Assembly: GCA_041675885.1 (NCBI GenBank)
Contig: JBAYSY010000013.1
Span: 1-57,512, forward strand
Direction of reading: 5' to 3'
DNA length: 57,512 nucleotides
Origin: JBAYSY01 sp041675885
GTDB lineage: Bacteria > Pseudomonadota > Alphaproteobacteria > Rhodobacterales > Rhodobacteraceae
Shown here: positions 16,604 through 25,139 of the stretch, one piece after another
How positions within the stretch are numbered: the first letter of the stretch is position 1
Layout of the letters: each line of letters begins with the position of its first letter
Made by a program: the position numbers and the translations under genes
The notes under the pieces: model-generated
What the model was told of the DNA's origin: nothing
Databases searched by the model: none
The model's input: the letters and a program-made list of their open reading frames with translations, nothing else

Positions 16604-17263
16604 TCAGTCCTGCCCCAGCCCCTCGACCAGAGGAACGAAGCGCACGGCGCAGAGTTCCTCGTACTCGTAGCCCGTTTCCGTCCGCCGCACCCGGATCAGG
16701 GTCTGCACCGCGTCCGACTGCCCGACCGGAAGCACCATGATACCGCCGATCTTGAGCTGTGCCAACAGGGGGCCGGGCGGATCCTCGGCGGCGGCGGTCA
16801 CGATGATGCGGTCGAAGGGCGCCTGTTCCGGCAGGCCGAAACTGCCATCGACCGCCCGCACGGTGATGTTGGAAAGCCCGAGCGCGGCAAAGACCTCCTC
16901 GGCCTCGCGCACCAGCCTGCGGTGGCGCTCGACCGTATAGACCCGGCGGGCGAGCAGCGACAGCACCGCCGCCTGGTAGCCCGAGCCGGTGCCGACCTCC
17001 AGCACCTTGTCGCGCGGCCGCACCTCCAGCGCCTGGGTCATCAGCCCGACGATGGAAGGCTGGCTGATGGTCTGGCCGCAGGCGATCGGCAGCGGCATGT
17101 CGTCATAGGCGCGGTCGGCGAACAGCCCGCGCACGAAGGCGCCGCGGTCGATCTTTTCCATCGCCGTCAGCACCCGCGCATCCGTCACCCCGCGCGAGCG
17201 CAGCGCGAACAGAAAGCGCATCTTGCGTTCGGCGGTTCCGGCGTCGGAGGAGGCGCCGCTCAT
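16604..17263 (-). CDS. pcm: Protein-L-isoaspartate O-methyltransferase
   Basis: 219 residues. It repairs isoaspartyl residues in aged proteins using SAM. The family signature is present: the region MPLPIACGQTISQPSIVGLM (about residues 56-75), then the SAM loop VLEVGTGSGYQAAVLSLL, the acidic YTVERH and FDRIIVTAAAEDPP. The C-terminus GYEYEELCAVRFVPL is also typical. The start overlaps the surE stop by 4 bases (ATGA), so the two are translationally coupled. Confidence 0.95.
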   Translation of the reverse strand: MSGASSDAGTAERKMRFLFALRSRGVTDARVLTAMEKIDRGAFVRGLFADRAYDDMPLPIACGQTISQPSIVGLMTQALEVRPRDKVLEVGTGSGYQAAVLSLLARRVYTVERHRRLVREAEEVFAALGLSNITVRAVDGSFGLPEQAPFDRIIVTAAAEDPPGPLLAQLKIGGIMVLPVGQSDAVQTLIRVRRTETGYEYEELCAVRFVPLVEGLGQD

Positions 17264-18045
17264 GCCAGCCGCGCCTCCAGGTCATCCAGCACGTCATGGG
17301 CGGTCAGGTCGGCACGCATCGGCGTGACCGAGACATAGCCGTCCAGGTTGACATCGACATCGGTGCCGGGGGCGGTGCGCCGGTGCTGTGCGCCGCCCGT
17401 GACCCAAAGGAACCTGCGCCCGGTGGGCGAACTGTGCGGCACCACGCCGAACCCGGTGCCCTGCCGGTAGCCCTGCGGCGCGACCTTCACGCCCTTGACC
17501 TGCGCGGCGGGCACCGGCGGGAAGTTGACGTTGTAGAACAGCCGGTAGTCGTCGCCGTCCCAGCGGCCCCGGTCCAGGAGCGCCCGCACCACATGGCTGC
17601 CATGGGCGCGGGCGGTCTCGAACGCATCGGCCAGGTCCATGGTCGCCGGGCCGAGGAACTGCGACAGCGCGATGGCCGGAAGGCCCTGAAGCGCGGCCTC
17701 CATCGCGCCGCCCAGCGTGCCGGAATAAAGCGCGTTCTCGCCCGAGTTGTTGCCGCGGTTGACCCCCGAAAGCACCAGATCGGGCTGCGCGCCCTCCAGC
17801 ACGTCATGGATCGCGGCCAGCACGCAGTCGGCCGGGCTGCCTTCGGCGGCATAGCGGCGTTCGGCCAGTTTGGCGACCATCATCGGCCTTGTGTAGCTGA
17901 TGCAATGGGCGACGCCCGATTGCTCGAACGCCGGGGCGACGGTCCAGACCTCGCCCCCGGGCCCGGCGATGTCCTCGGCGATGGCCGTCAGCACCTCAAG
18001 GCCGGGTGCATTGATTCCGTCGTCGTTGGTGATGAGAATGCGCAT
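17260..18045 (-). CDS. surE: 5'/3'-nucleotidase SurE
   Basis: 261 residues. The metal-binding motif MRILITNDDG (Asp8, Asp9) opens the protein; EQSGVAHCISY and LVLSGVNRGNNSGENALYSG supply the other ligands (Ser and Asn). SurE is a survival-related nucleotidase and exopolyphosphatase. The length is normal. It is the first gene of the surE-pcm-nlpD operon, with a 175-bp leader region before the DUF3108 gene on the same strand. Confidence 0.95.
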   Translation of the reverse strand: MRILITNDDGINAPGLEVLTAIAEDIAGPGGEVWTVAPAFEQSGVAHCISYTRPMMVAKLAERRYAAEGSPADCVLAAIHDVLEGAQPDLVLSGVNRGNNSGENALYSGTLGGAMEAALQGLPAIALSQFLGPATMDLADAFETARAHGSHVVRALLDRGRWDGDDYRLFYNVNFPPVPAAQVKGVKVAPQGYRQGTGFGVVPHSSPTGRRFLWVTGGAQHRRTAPGTDVDVNLDGYVSVTPMRADLTAHDVLDDLEARLA

Positions 18046-18220
18046 GGTTTCCGCCCCTTGCCTTGCGCCCCCTGATTAGCCCAGCCGGGCACGGGCGTAA
18101 AGCGGGGCAGGGGGCTTCGGTGCCCCCCGGGCGTGCACCCGCCCCGCCCCGCAGGGTGCGCTTCAACGCAGCTTCCCCCGTCACCCTTCCCCCACCCGCG
18201 CGCATTGCACCGGGGGGCGA

Positions 18221-19024
18221 TCAGCGCCGTTTCAGCCGGGCGATACCGTAGCGGCTGTCAACTTCGGCCTCGACCAGATGGACGAGATCCCCGGCGTCCT
18301 CCCCGTCCGGTGCCGCGACCGGGGCATAGACCATGCGCAGGGCGAAGACCTCGCGTTCGGCCATGTCTTCGCGCGAGTAACCGGCGACGCGGCGCAGCCC
18401 GGCGGTGCAGACCAGCCCCGCGCCGGTCCGTTCGGCCCCGGTGTGGCGCAGGGCGCTGCGGCGCTGGCCGTCGAACACCGCAAGGTCGAGCGCGCAGGCA
18501 TCGGCCCGGGGCACCGGCCGCATCACCAGCCACATCGCCGTCAGCGGGTCGAGCGCATCGGTCTGGCTGGCCGGATCGACCGGGGTGTCCGAGGGCTCGC
18601 GCGGCGGGTCGGAGCGCATCACCCGCACCTCGGGCGTGCCGTCCGGGTAGTCGATCAGCGTCCGGGTCTTGCGTCGGCCGCTGTCGATATCGGCCTCGTA
18701 ACGGCTGGGGGCAAGGCCGGTGTCGTCGCCGGATTTCAGCCCCTGCACCTGCGCGTCGTAGCGCAGCGCGACGATGAGCCCGACAAACCCGGTGGCCGAC
18801 ATCCGCGCCGCCGCCGAATAGGAACGGGCGTTCTCGTTGCTGCCCAGCTGCAACCGCCCGGCGGGAATGCCACGGATCGACAGCTCGAATTCCGCCGTCG
18901 TCTGCGTATCGCCCGCGGTCTCCTCCGCCCCCCCGCCCGCCGCAGGGAGGGGGGCGGCCAGCGCAAGTGCAAGGCCGATGCGGCACAGGGATGGGGCGGC
19001 CGGGCGGCCCGGGGTAATCGGCAT
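18221..19024 (-). CDS. DUF3108 domain-containing exported protein
   Basis: 267 residues from the start MPITPGRPAAPSLCRIG at 19024. A signal peptide (hydrophobic part IGLALALAAPLPAAGGG) is followed by a beta-rich domain with TTAEFELSIRGIPAGRLQL and the pattern typical of DUF3108 (FVGLIVALRYDAQVQG, then RYEADIDSGRR). The family is periplasmic and of unknown function. No clear ribosome-binding site is visible, and in-frame codons extend upstream through a repeat, so the start is tentative. It is divergent from meaB. Confidence 0.72.
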   Translation of the reverse strand: MPITPGRPAAPSLCRIGLALALAAPLPAAGGGAEETAGDTQTTAEFELSIRGIPAGRLQLGSNENARSYSAAARMSATGFVGLIVALRYDAQVQGLKSGDDTGLAPSRYEADIDSGRRKTRTLIDYPDGTPEVRVMRSDPPREPSDTPVDPASQTDALDPLTAMWLVMRPVPRADACALDLAVFDGQRRSALRHTGAERTGAGLVCTAGLRRVAGYSREDMAEREVFALRMVYAPVAAPDGEDAGDLVHLVEAEVDSRYGIARLKRR

Positions 19025-19048
19025 CTGGACAAATCGCCTTGGGTCGTG

Positions 19049-19099
19049 AAGTCGGCAGGTCGCAAAGTGGGTCAATCGCAAAGTCGGCAGGTCGCAAAG
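19049..19099. repeat. Short direct repeats, 32-bp period
   Basis: A 19-base unit (AAGTCGGCAGGTCGCAAAG) occurs at 19049-19067 and again, identical, at 19081-19099; further TCGCAAAG-like pieces lie between and after them. The array sits in the intergenic region between the divergent DUF3108 gene and meaB. Confidence 0.75.
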
Positions 19100-19222
19100 C
19101 GGTCGCGCAAAGCGGGGGGCTGGACATGCCCCCCGTCATGGGGGCACTAAACCCCCGGCGCGTCAATTCCGCAAGCGGGCGATCGGCCGGAAGCCGCCGG
19201 GCGGGCAGCAAGGAGCAGGGCG

Positions 19223-20275
19223 ATGGGGGCAGGAGACATCGGGGAACTGGCGGCGCGAATCGCCGCGGGCGACCGGCGGGCGCTGGCGCGGGCGGTGACG
19301 CTGGTCGAAAGCAGCCGGGCCGATCACCGGGCGCGTGCCGCCGCGCTTCTGGCGGAACTGGGCAAGGCCGGGCGGCAGGCGCTGCGGATCGGGCTTTCCG
19401 GCACGCCGGGCGTGGGAAAATCGACCTTCATCGAGGCGTTCGGCCTGATGCTGACCGGGCAGGGGCTGCGGGTGGCGGTACTGGCCGTCGATCCGTCCTC
19501 GGCCCGGTCCGGAGGCTCGATCCTCGGCGACAAGACGCGGATGGAGCGGCTGTCGCGCGACCCGCGCGCCTTCATCCGCCCCTCGCCCAGCCGGGCGCAT
19601 CTGGGCGGTGTCACCCGCCGCACGCGCGAGGCGGTGGCGCTGTGCGAGGCGGCGGGCTTCGACGTGGTGCTGATCGAGACCGTGGGGGTGGGCCAGTCCG
19701 AGACCGTGGTGGCCGAGATGTCCGACCTGTTCATTCTGCTGCTTGCGCCCGCGGGCGGGGATGAGCTTCAGGGCGTCAAGCGCGGCATCATGGAGATGGC
19801 CGACCTGATCCTTGTCAACAAGGCCGACGGCGCGCTGCGGGAAACCGCGCTGCGCACGGTGGCCGACTACGCCGGCGCGCTGCGGCTGTTGCGCAAGCGG
19901 CCGCAGGATCCGGGGGGCTTTCCCAAGGCCATGCCGGTCTCGGCGCTGGAGGAGGTGGGGCTGGCGAAGGCGTGGGAGGAAATGCAGGCCCTCGCAGCCT
20001 GGCGCAAGGCCGAGGGGCACTGGCAGGCGCGGCGTGCCGAACAGGCCCGCGGCTGGTTCGAGGAGGAGGTACGGCAGGGCCTGCTTGCCCGGCTGACCGG
20101 CGATCCGGTATTGCGCGCCAACATGGCGGCGCTGGGGGCGCAGGTGGCGGCGGGGGCGGCCGCGCCCGCCGCGGCGGCGGCCGAGATCCTGGCGCTGATC
20201 GGCGGCGGCGCGGGCGGTGAAAACCGGGGCGGGGGCCCGGATGAATCGCTTGACGCGCCGGGGGATTGCGCCTAA
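19223..20275 (+). CDS. meaB: Methylmalonyl-CoA mutase-associated GTPase MeaB
   Basis: 350 residues. MeaB guards methylmalonyl-CoA mutase and helps load and protect its B12 cofactor. Walker A is GTPGVGKS (residues 60-67), followed by VLAVDPSSARSGGSILGDKTRM, which is characteristic of the ArgK/MeaB family, then LIETVGVGQSE (G3 region) and LVNKADG (G4 NKxD). The C-terminal helical arm (about 260-330) supports dimerisation. The ribosome-binding site AAGGAGCAGGG precedes ATG 19223. No mutase gene is in the window. The C-terminal tail after residue 320 is Ala/Gly-rich. Confidence 0.93.
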   Translation: MGAGDIGELAARIAAGDRRALARAVTLVESSRADHRARAAALLAELGKAGRQALRIGLSGTPGVGKSTFIEAFGLMLTGQGLRVAVLAVDPSSARSGGSILGDKTRMERLSRDPRAFIRPSPSRAHLGGVTRRTREAVALCEAAGFDVVLIETVGVGQSETVVAEMSDLFILLLAPAGGDELQGVKRGIMEMADLILVNKADGALRETALRTVADYAGALRLLRKRPQDPGGFPKAMPVSALEEVGLAKAWEEMQALAAWRKAEGHWQARRAEQARGWFEEEVRQGLLARLTGDPVLRANMAALGAQVAAGAAAPAAAAAEILALIGGGAGGENRGGGPDESLDAPGDCA

Positions 20276-20418
20276 ACGGCGCGGATGGAATTCGGCCCCC
20301 GCCTGCGGCGGGCCGTGGGATATACGCCAAACCCGCGCCCATGCCTTTTCGGGACTGTCCCCGGGGGCCACGGCGCACCGCCCCGCCAGCCGGGGCGCGA
20401 AGCAAGGATACGGATACC

Positions 20419-20709
20419 ATGTCGCGCGTCTGCGAACTGAGCGGTAAGGGCCCGATGACGGGCAACAACGTAAGCCACGCCAACAACAAGTCGCGGCGGC
20501 GCTTTCTGCCGAACCTCAACGAGGTGACGCTGATCTCCGACGTGCTCGGCCAGTCGTTCCGGCTGCGGATTTCGGCCCATGCGCTGCGCTCGGTCGATCA
20601 TCGCGGCGGGCTGGACGCCTTTCTCGCCAAGGCGCGGGACGAGGAACTGTCCGCGAAGGCGCTGAAGATCAAGAAAGACATCGCCAAGGCGCAGGCCGCC
20701 GCCGCCTGA
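20419..20709 (+). CDS. rpmB: 50S ribosomal protein L28
   Basis: 96 residues, beginning MSRVCELSGKGPMTGNNVSH and continuing ANNKSRRRFLPNLNEVTL, the clear L28 signature; the C-terminal extension with KALKIKKDIAKAQAA is the alphaproteobacterial form. It is a large-subunit ribosomal protein, monocistronic here, with a terminator directly after it. Confidence 0.97.
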   Translation: MSRVCELSGKGPMTGNNVSHANNKSRRRFLPNLNEVTLISDVLGQSFRLRISAHALRSVDHRGGLDAFLAKARDEELSAKALKIKKDIAKAQAAAA

Positions 20710-20735
20710 TCCGGCCCGGCGTTGCAGCCCGTGAC

Positions 20736-20758
20736 GGCCCCGCCCCGGCGGGGCCTTT
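20736..20758 (+). terminator. Rho-independent terminator after rpmB
   Basis: An 8-bp GC stem (20736-20743 with 20748-20755) with a CCCG loop followed by TTT, 27 bp after the rpmB stop. Confidence 0.75.
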
Positions 20759-20818
20759 CGCATGAGTGTTTCGATTTACCCCTTTGCCTCGCATGTCCGC
20801 CCGCGCTACTGAAGCCAT

Positions 20819-21166
20819 ATGAAGCGGATCGCCCCCCTGGTCGCGCTGGCGCTCGTGCTGGTGCTGACGATGACCAGCGTCACCATGGCGGTGGCGCGGG
20901 GCCAGCCGCGCCCGGTGGAATGGGTCGAGCTGTGCTCGGGCCACGGCGCCGCCGGGATCATGCTCGACGCACAGGGCAACCCGGTCGAGCCGGTGGGCGT
21001 CTGCCCCGACTGCACCCTGACACCGCTTGCCGCCGTGGCCGATGCCGCCGGACCGCTGCTGCGGCTGGCCCCGGCGGCGCGCACCGTGCTGCCCGGCCCG
21101 GCGGGGCCGGTCGCGGAACGCTGCCCGGCCCCGGTCCGGGCAAGGGGGCCGCCCGCCCCGGTCTGA
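20819..21166 (+). CDS. DUF2946-like small exported protein (copper-related neighbourhood)
   Basis: 115 residues with an N-terminal hydrophobic segment (IAPLVALALVLVLTMTSVTM). Then come WVELCSGHGAAGIMLDAQGNP and VCPDCTL, i.e. a CPDC pair plus an upstream Cys and His, a pattern seen in DUF2946-type proteins linked to copper. It is 37 bp before the PCu(A)C copper chaperone on the same strand, so they probably form an operon. Metal binding is inferred. The C-terminus is Pro/Arg/Ala-rich. Confidence 0.7.
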   Translation: MKRIAPLVALALVLVLTMTSVTMAVARGQPRPVEWVELCSGHGAAGIMLDAQGNPVEPVGVCPDCTLTPLAAVADAAGPLLRLAPAARTVLPGPAGPVAERCPAPVRARGPPAPV

Positions 21167-21203
21167 TCCCGAAACATCAGATCAGACCAACGGAGCAAAT
21201 GAC

Positions 21204-21725
21204 ATGAAATCCGCGAAAACCCTTCTGGCCGCGCTGGCGGCCGCCACTCTTGCCGTTCCCGCCCTGGCCGATGTGCATCTGAGCGATGCCTACGCCCGGG
21301 TGAGCGGCCCGGACGCCCGTTCCGGCGCCGCCTTCATGGTGATCGAGAACCACGGCCATCACGACGACCGGATGATCGGCGCCGCCTCGGACGTGGCCGA
21401 GCGGGTCGAGTTGCATACCCATGCCGAGGACAGCGACGGCGTGATGCGGATGTTCGAGGTCGAGGAAGGCTTCGCCATCCCGGCCGGGGGCAGCCACGCG
21501 CTGGAGCGCGGCGGCGATCACGTGATGTTCATGGGCCTCAACCGCAGCCTCGCCCATGGCGACACGGTGACGGTGACCTTCACCTTCGAACAGGCGGGCG
21601 AGGTGACGGCGGAAATCCCCGTCGATCTGGAACGCCAGCCCGCCGGCCATGGCGGCGGTGCGGCCATGATGGATCACGACCATGACCACGATCACGACCA
21701 TGATGACGGGCACGGCAACCACTGA
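21204..21725 (+). CDS. Periplasmic copper chaperone PCu(A)C
   Basis: 173 residues. A signal peptide (cleavage probably after residues 20-22, PALA) is followed by the DUF461/PCu(A)C domain. Copper ligands are visible in VELHTHAEDSDGVMRM and GGDHVMFMGLN, matching the H-M...HxM pattern of the family, together with the conserved AIPAGGSHALERGG. These proteins deliver Cu(I) to the CuA/CuB sites of cytochrome oxidase. The C-terminus carries an extra run of alternating His and Asp (about residues 155-173), which could bind further metal. The ribosome-binding site GGAG precedes ATG 21204, and a strong terminator follows. Confidence 0.9.
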   Translation: MKSAKTLLAALAAATLAVPALADVHLSDAYARVSGPDARSGAAFMVIENHGHHDDRMIGAASDVAERVELHTHAEDSDGVMRMFEVEEGFAIPAGGSHALERGGDHVMFMGLNRSLAHGDTVTVTFTFEQAGEVTAEIPVDLERQPAGHGGGAAMMDHDHDHDHDHDDGHGNH

Positions 21726-21750
21726 GCCAGCAATCATCCAGACGGACCGG

Positions 21751-21779
21751 GGGGCGGGCGGCAACGCCCGCCCCTTTTT
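21751..21779 (+). terminator. Rho-independent terminator after the copper chaperone gene
   Basis: A perfect 10-bp stem (21751-21760 with 21765-21774) with a GCAA tetraloop followed by TTTTT. Confidence 0.92.
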
Positions 21780-21856
21780 CGCTTCCTGCCCGGAACAACC
21801 GCGCCGGCGGCCCGGACAGCACATCCGCCGGTTCGGCGAATCCGGCAGACCCTGTA

Positions 21857-22306
21857 TCAGACCTCCGCCGGGCGGTTGATCGCCGCCGTGCCCAGCAGGT
21901 GGTCGGTCAGCCCCTGCGCCCGCGCCCCCGTCAGCATGAGGCCGACCGACAGGATCTGCACCGGAAAGGCCACGCAGGAAAACGTGAACCCGGTGCTGTG
22001 CAGAAAGGCCATGACGGGCTCGAACCGCCGCCCGCGTGAGTCGCGGAACTCGATCGCCATCAGCCGCATCCCCGGCGTGGCGGAATGTTTCGCGATGGTC
22101 ACGCTGCGATAGACAAGGCCCACGGTCAGGAACAGCCCCGGCAGCACGAAGACCCCGAGAAACCCGCTCAGCGGCAGCGCCAGCAGGGTCAGCGCGCCGA
22201 TCAGCAGCGAATCGACCACCCAGGCCAGCAGCCGCTTGGTGGGCACGCCGGTGTAGAATTCGGGCTGGAACCCCGGGTCGGGCAGGGCGTCGGGAAAGGC
22301 GGTCAT
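21857..22306 (-). CDS. RDD-family membrane protein
   Basis: 149 residues. The conserved Arg and Asp of the RDD family are in KRLLAWVVDSLLIGAL (around residues 24-39), and the later motif TPGMRLMAIEFRDSRGRR is also typical. Three hydrophobic segments are visible (about 29-48, 50-68, 103-125). The family is of unknown or transport-related function. The lipoprotein gene lies 41 bp upstream on the same strand (its stop is at 22348), so the two may be co-transcribed. Confidence 0.83.
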   Translation of the reverse strand: MTAFPDALPDPGFQPEFYTGVPTKRLLAWVVDSLLIGALTLLALPLSGFLGVFVLPGLFLTVGLVYRSVTIAKHSATPGMRLMAIEFRDSRGRRFEPVMAFLHSTGFTFSCVAFPVQILSVGLMLTGARAQGLTDHLLGTAAINRPAEV

Positions 22307-22347
22307 GGCAGGGTTTCCGTATCGGGGCGGCGCCGGGAAGGGGCGGC

Positions 22348-22743
22348 TCAGAGCAGGTCGATGAAATCGTCGAACTCGTCATGGTCGCGGCAGACATAGC
22401 CGGGAATTCCCCCGGGGCAGTAGATCACCACCTGCCGGGGATCGAGGCCCATTTCCTCGCGCACCCAGGCGATGGCGGAGAACTCGTCGCGCACCACCCG
22501 GGCCGGAATCTCGCCCAGCCCCGAATTGTAGTGTCGGGTCTCGCCCCGGTGCCAGACCATGAGTTCGGGCACGAAGTCGCCGCCGCGCACGATCTGCCGG
22601 TTGGTGGGGACAAGCTGCACCACGTTGCCGGTGATGACACCGACCGAGGCGCCGCCCGCGCCGACACCCCCGCCCGTGGGGACGGCGGCGCAGCCCGCGG
22701 CAAGGGCGCAGGCAAGGAACAGGGCGGCAAGTCGTGCGGGCAT
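22348..22743 (-). CDS. Hypothetical lipoprotein
   Basis: 131 residues from MPARLAALFLACALAAGC; the lipobox LAAGC puts the acylated cysteine at residue 18. A Gly-rich stretch (VPTGGGVGAGG) follows, then a small domain with VVQLVPTNRQIVRGGDFVPELM and YNSGLGEIPARVV. No named family is recognised. The start at 22743 is chosen because it gives a proper lipoprotein signal; the frame is open further upstream. Confidence 0.65.
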   Translation of the reverse strand: MPARLAALFLACALAAGCAAVPTGGGVGAGGASVGVITGNVVQLVPTNRQIVRGGDFVPELMVWHRGETRHYNSGLGEIPARVVRDEFSAIAWVREEMGLDPRQVVIYCPGGIPGYVCRDHDEFDDFIDLL

Positions 22744-22835
22744 GGCGATTCTTTTCCTGTTCCGGGTCTTTTCCGTTCCGGGGCCGGTTCGGGTCAAGAC
22801 CCCTCCCGCCAAGGTTGGCGCGCGCGGCCCCGCTG

Positions 22836-24248
22836 TCAACCCCGCAGCACCGCGCCGGGGTTCATGATCCCCGCGGGATCGAGTGCTGCCTTGATCGCCC
22901 GCATCGCCGCCAGTTTCGCCGGATCGCCGTAGCGTTCCAGATCGGCGACCTTGGCCCGGCCGATGCCGTGTTCGGCGCTGAATGACCCCCCGGCCGCATG
23001 CACGAGGTCATGCACGCAGTCCTGCGCCGCGCCCGCGACCCCCGCGTAATCGGCCTTCGCCCGCCCGGCGGCGGGGAAGACGTTGTAATGCAGGTTGCCG
23101 TCGCCCAGATGGCCAAAGCAGTTGATGCGGAAATCGCCGATCCGCGCCAGCGCCGCGCCCGCGCGGTCGATGAAACCGGGCAGCGCCGGAAGCGGCAGCG
23201 ATATGTCATGCGAGACCACGGCGCCGATCCTGCGGTTGGCCGCGGGGATAGTCTCGCGCAGGGTCCAGAACTCGTGCCGCTGTGCCTCGGATGTGGCGAT
23301 CACCCCGTCGGCGACCAGCCCGGCCTCATGCCCGGCGGTGAACAGGTCTTCCAGCATCTCCTGCGGCACCAGCCCGGCGGGCAGGCCCAGTTCGATCAGC
23401 ACCAGCCAGCGCGGACGGGGAGCGAAGGGCTGGCGCACCTTGGGCATGGTCTCGGCGAGGAAGTCCAGCCCGGTGCCGCCGATCAGTTCGAAGGCCGAGA
23501 TCAGCCCCCCGGTCCGTGCCTCGGCCCGCGCCAGCAGGTCGAGCGCGGCGGCCGGGCTTTCGACCACCATCAGCGCCGCGCCGGTGGCGGCGGGCCGAGG
23601 CAAGAGCCGCAGCGCGGCGGCGGTGATGACGCCGAGCGTGCCTTCCGAGCCGATCAGCAGGTTCCTGAGGTCGTAGCCGGTGTTGTCCTTGCGCAGATGT
23701 TTCAGCCCGCGCAGGATGCTGCCGTCCGGCAACACCGCCTCGACCCCGAGGCAGAGGTCGCGGGCATTGCCATGGCGCAGCACGTTCAGCCCGCCCGCGT
23801 TGGTGGCAAGGTTGCCGCCGATCCGGCAGGTGCCTTCGGCCGCGAGCGACAGCGGAAACAGCCGGTCATGGGCCTCCGCCGCCGCCTGCACATCGGCCAG
23901 CACCGCCCCCGCCCCGGCCACGATCACGCCCCCCGCCGGATCGACGGCGCGGATCGCATTCATCCGTTCGACCGAGAGCAGCACCGGCTCCGGCCCCTCG
24001 GGCATGGTCTGGCCGCCGACCAGCCCGGTGCCGCCCGCACGCGGCACCACGCCGACCCGGGCGTCAAGGCAGGCGCGCAGCACCACCGCCACCTCCTCGG
24101 GTGTCGCGGGCCGCACCACGCAGCCCGCCCGCCCCGGCCAGCGCCCGCGCGGCTCGTCGAGGTCGCGCGGTTCGGGCGGACGGACGGTGCCGGGCGGCAA
24201 CAGCCCGGCCAGATGCGCGGCAAAGGCGGGGTCGGCGGGGTTGAGCAT
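22836..24248 (-). CDS. FAD-linked 2-hydroxyacid dehydrogenase (GlcD / D-2-hydroxyglutarate dehydrogenase-like)
   Basis: 470 residues. The FAD-binding type 4 (PCMH) domain covers about 40-215: VVPRAGGTGLVGGQTMP, then IGGNLATNAGGLNVLRHGNARDL and LIGSEGTLGVITAAAL. The FAD-oxidase C-terminal domain has the metal and active-site segments FGHLGDGNLHYNVF and SFSAEHGIGRAKV. The family oxidises D-2-hydroxyacids (D-lactate, glycolate, D-2-hydroxyglutarate) with FAD. The substrate is not decided by the sequence. A related gene is at 36978-38384. Confidence 0.88.
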   Translation of the reverse strand: MLNPADPAFAAHLAGLLPPGTVRPPEPRDLDEPRGRWPGRAGCVVRPATPEEVAVVLRACLDARVGVVPRAGGTGLVGGQTMPEGPEPVLLSVERMNAIRAVDPAGGVIVAGAGAVLADVQAAAEAHDRLFPLSLAAEGTCRIGGNLATNAGGLNVLRHGNARDLCLGVEAVLPDGSILRGLKHLRKDNTGYDLRNLLIGSEGTLGVITAAALRLLPRPAATGAALMVVESPAAALDLLARAEARTGGLISAFELIGGTGLDFLAETMPKVRQPFAPRPRWLVLIELGLPAGLVPQEMLEDLFTAGHEAGLVADGVIATSEAQRHEFWTLRETIPAANRRIGAVVSHDISLPLPALPGFIDRAGAALARIGDFRINCFGHLGDGNLHYNVFPAAGRAKADYAGVAGAAQDCVHDLVHAAGGSFSAEHGIGRAKVADLERYGDPAKLAAMRAIKAALDPAGIMNPGAVLRG

Positions 24249-24311
24249 CGGCGCATCCTTCGGTCTGCGCCCCCTGCATAGGCCGCCGCGCCGCCGGGGC
24301 CAAGCCCCGGA

Positions 24312-25139
24312 TCAGTCCAGAAGCCGCGGCTCCAGCACGACGATGGTCGGGCGGGCGGGCAGCCCGTACAGCGACAGTTCGATGAAATTGCCGCCGGGGC
24401 GGACCACCTCGAACTCCTGCGCCATCCCGGCCAGGAAGACCTCCAGCGAGCGGCCCGAGAACCAGTGCATCGGCAAGACCACCGACGACCGCAGCCGCGA
24501 CACCACCCGCATCATCGTCGGCAGGTCGAGCGTATAGCCGCCATCGACCGGCGCCATCACCACGTCGAGCCGTCCGAGCATGGCGTATTGCTCGGGGCTG
24601 GGTTCGTGGTGCAGGTGGCCGAGATGGCCGATGCACAGCCCTGCCGTCTCGAAGACGAAGATCGAGTTGCCGTTCGGCCGCACGCCCCCCTGCCAGCCGC
24701 GCACATCGGTCTGGACGTTGCGCACCAGCATCCCGCCCAGGTCCAGCTCGTGCTCGACAGTGCCGCCGAAGCCCTCCCACCCCGGCAGCACATGCGGGAT
24801 GCGCGGGTCGGGCCGGTCGGTCCAGTGGGTGCCGTGGGCGTTGTTCATGGTCACCACGTCGGGGACGTGATCGGTGGCGCCGAGAAAGCCGGTGTAGTCG
24901 GTGACGGCCGACAGCCCGCCCGGCGCCTCGATCAGGAACATGGCGTGATGCAGGAAGGAGATCCGCACCCGCCCCTCGGCCAGCGGCTGCCCGAACGAGG
25001 CGCGATGCAGCCAGATCGCGGGCGCCTCGGCCAGCGCGATGCAATGGCTGGGGATGCGCTCGCCCGTGGCGGCGCCCTGCGCGGCGGCCGGACCGGAGAG
25101 GGTCAGGACAAGGGTGCTGGCGAGGACGGCGCGGATCAT
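24312..25139 (-). CDS. Exported MBL-fold (metallo-beta-lactamase-like) protein
   Basis: 275 residues. A signal peptide (MIRAVLASTLVLTLSGPAAAQG) opens the protein. The MBL fold is suggested by FLHHAMFLIEAPGGLSAVTDY and, later, LCIGHLGHLHHEP, DVVMAPVDGGYT and VVLPMHWF. The usual HxHxDH metal box is replaced by NAHGTH (in VVTMNNAHGTHWTD), so first His and Asp are missing and metal content may differ from standard MBL enzymes. Function unknown. The upstream 420 bp hold hairpins and an AT-rich patch. Confidence 0.72.
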   Translation of the reverse strand: MIRAVLASTLVLTLSGPAAAQGAATGERIPSHCIALAEAPAIWLHRASFGQPLAEGRVRISFLHHAMFLIEAPGGLSAVTDYTGFLGATDHVPDVVTMNNAHGTHWTDRPDPRIPHVLPGWEGFGGTVEHELDLGGMLVRNVQTDVRGWQGGVRPNGNSIFVFETAGLCIGHLGHLHHEPSPEQYAMLGRLDVVMAPVDGGYTLDLPTMMRVVSRLRSSVVLPMHWFSGRSLEVFLAGMAQEFEVVRPGGNFIELSLYGLPARPTIVVLEPRLLD

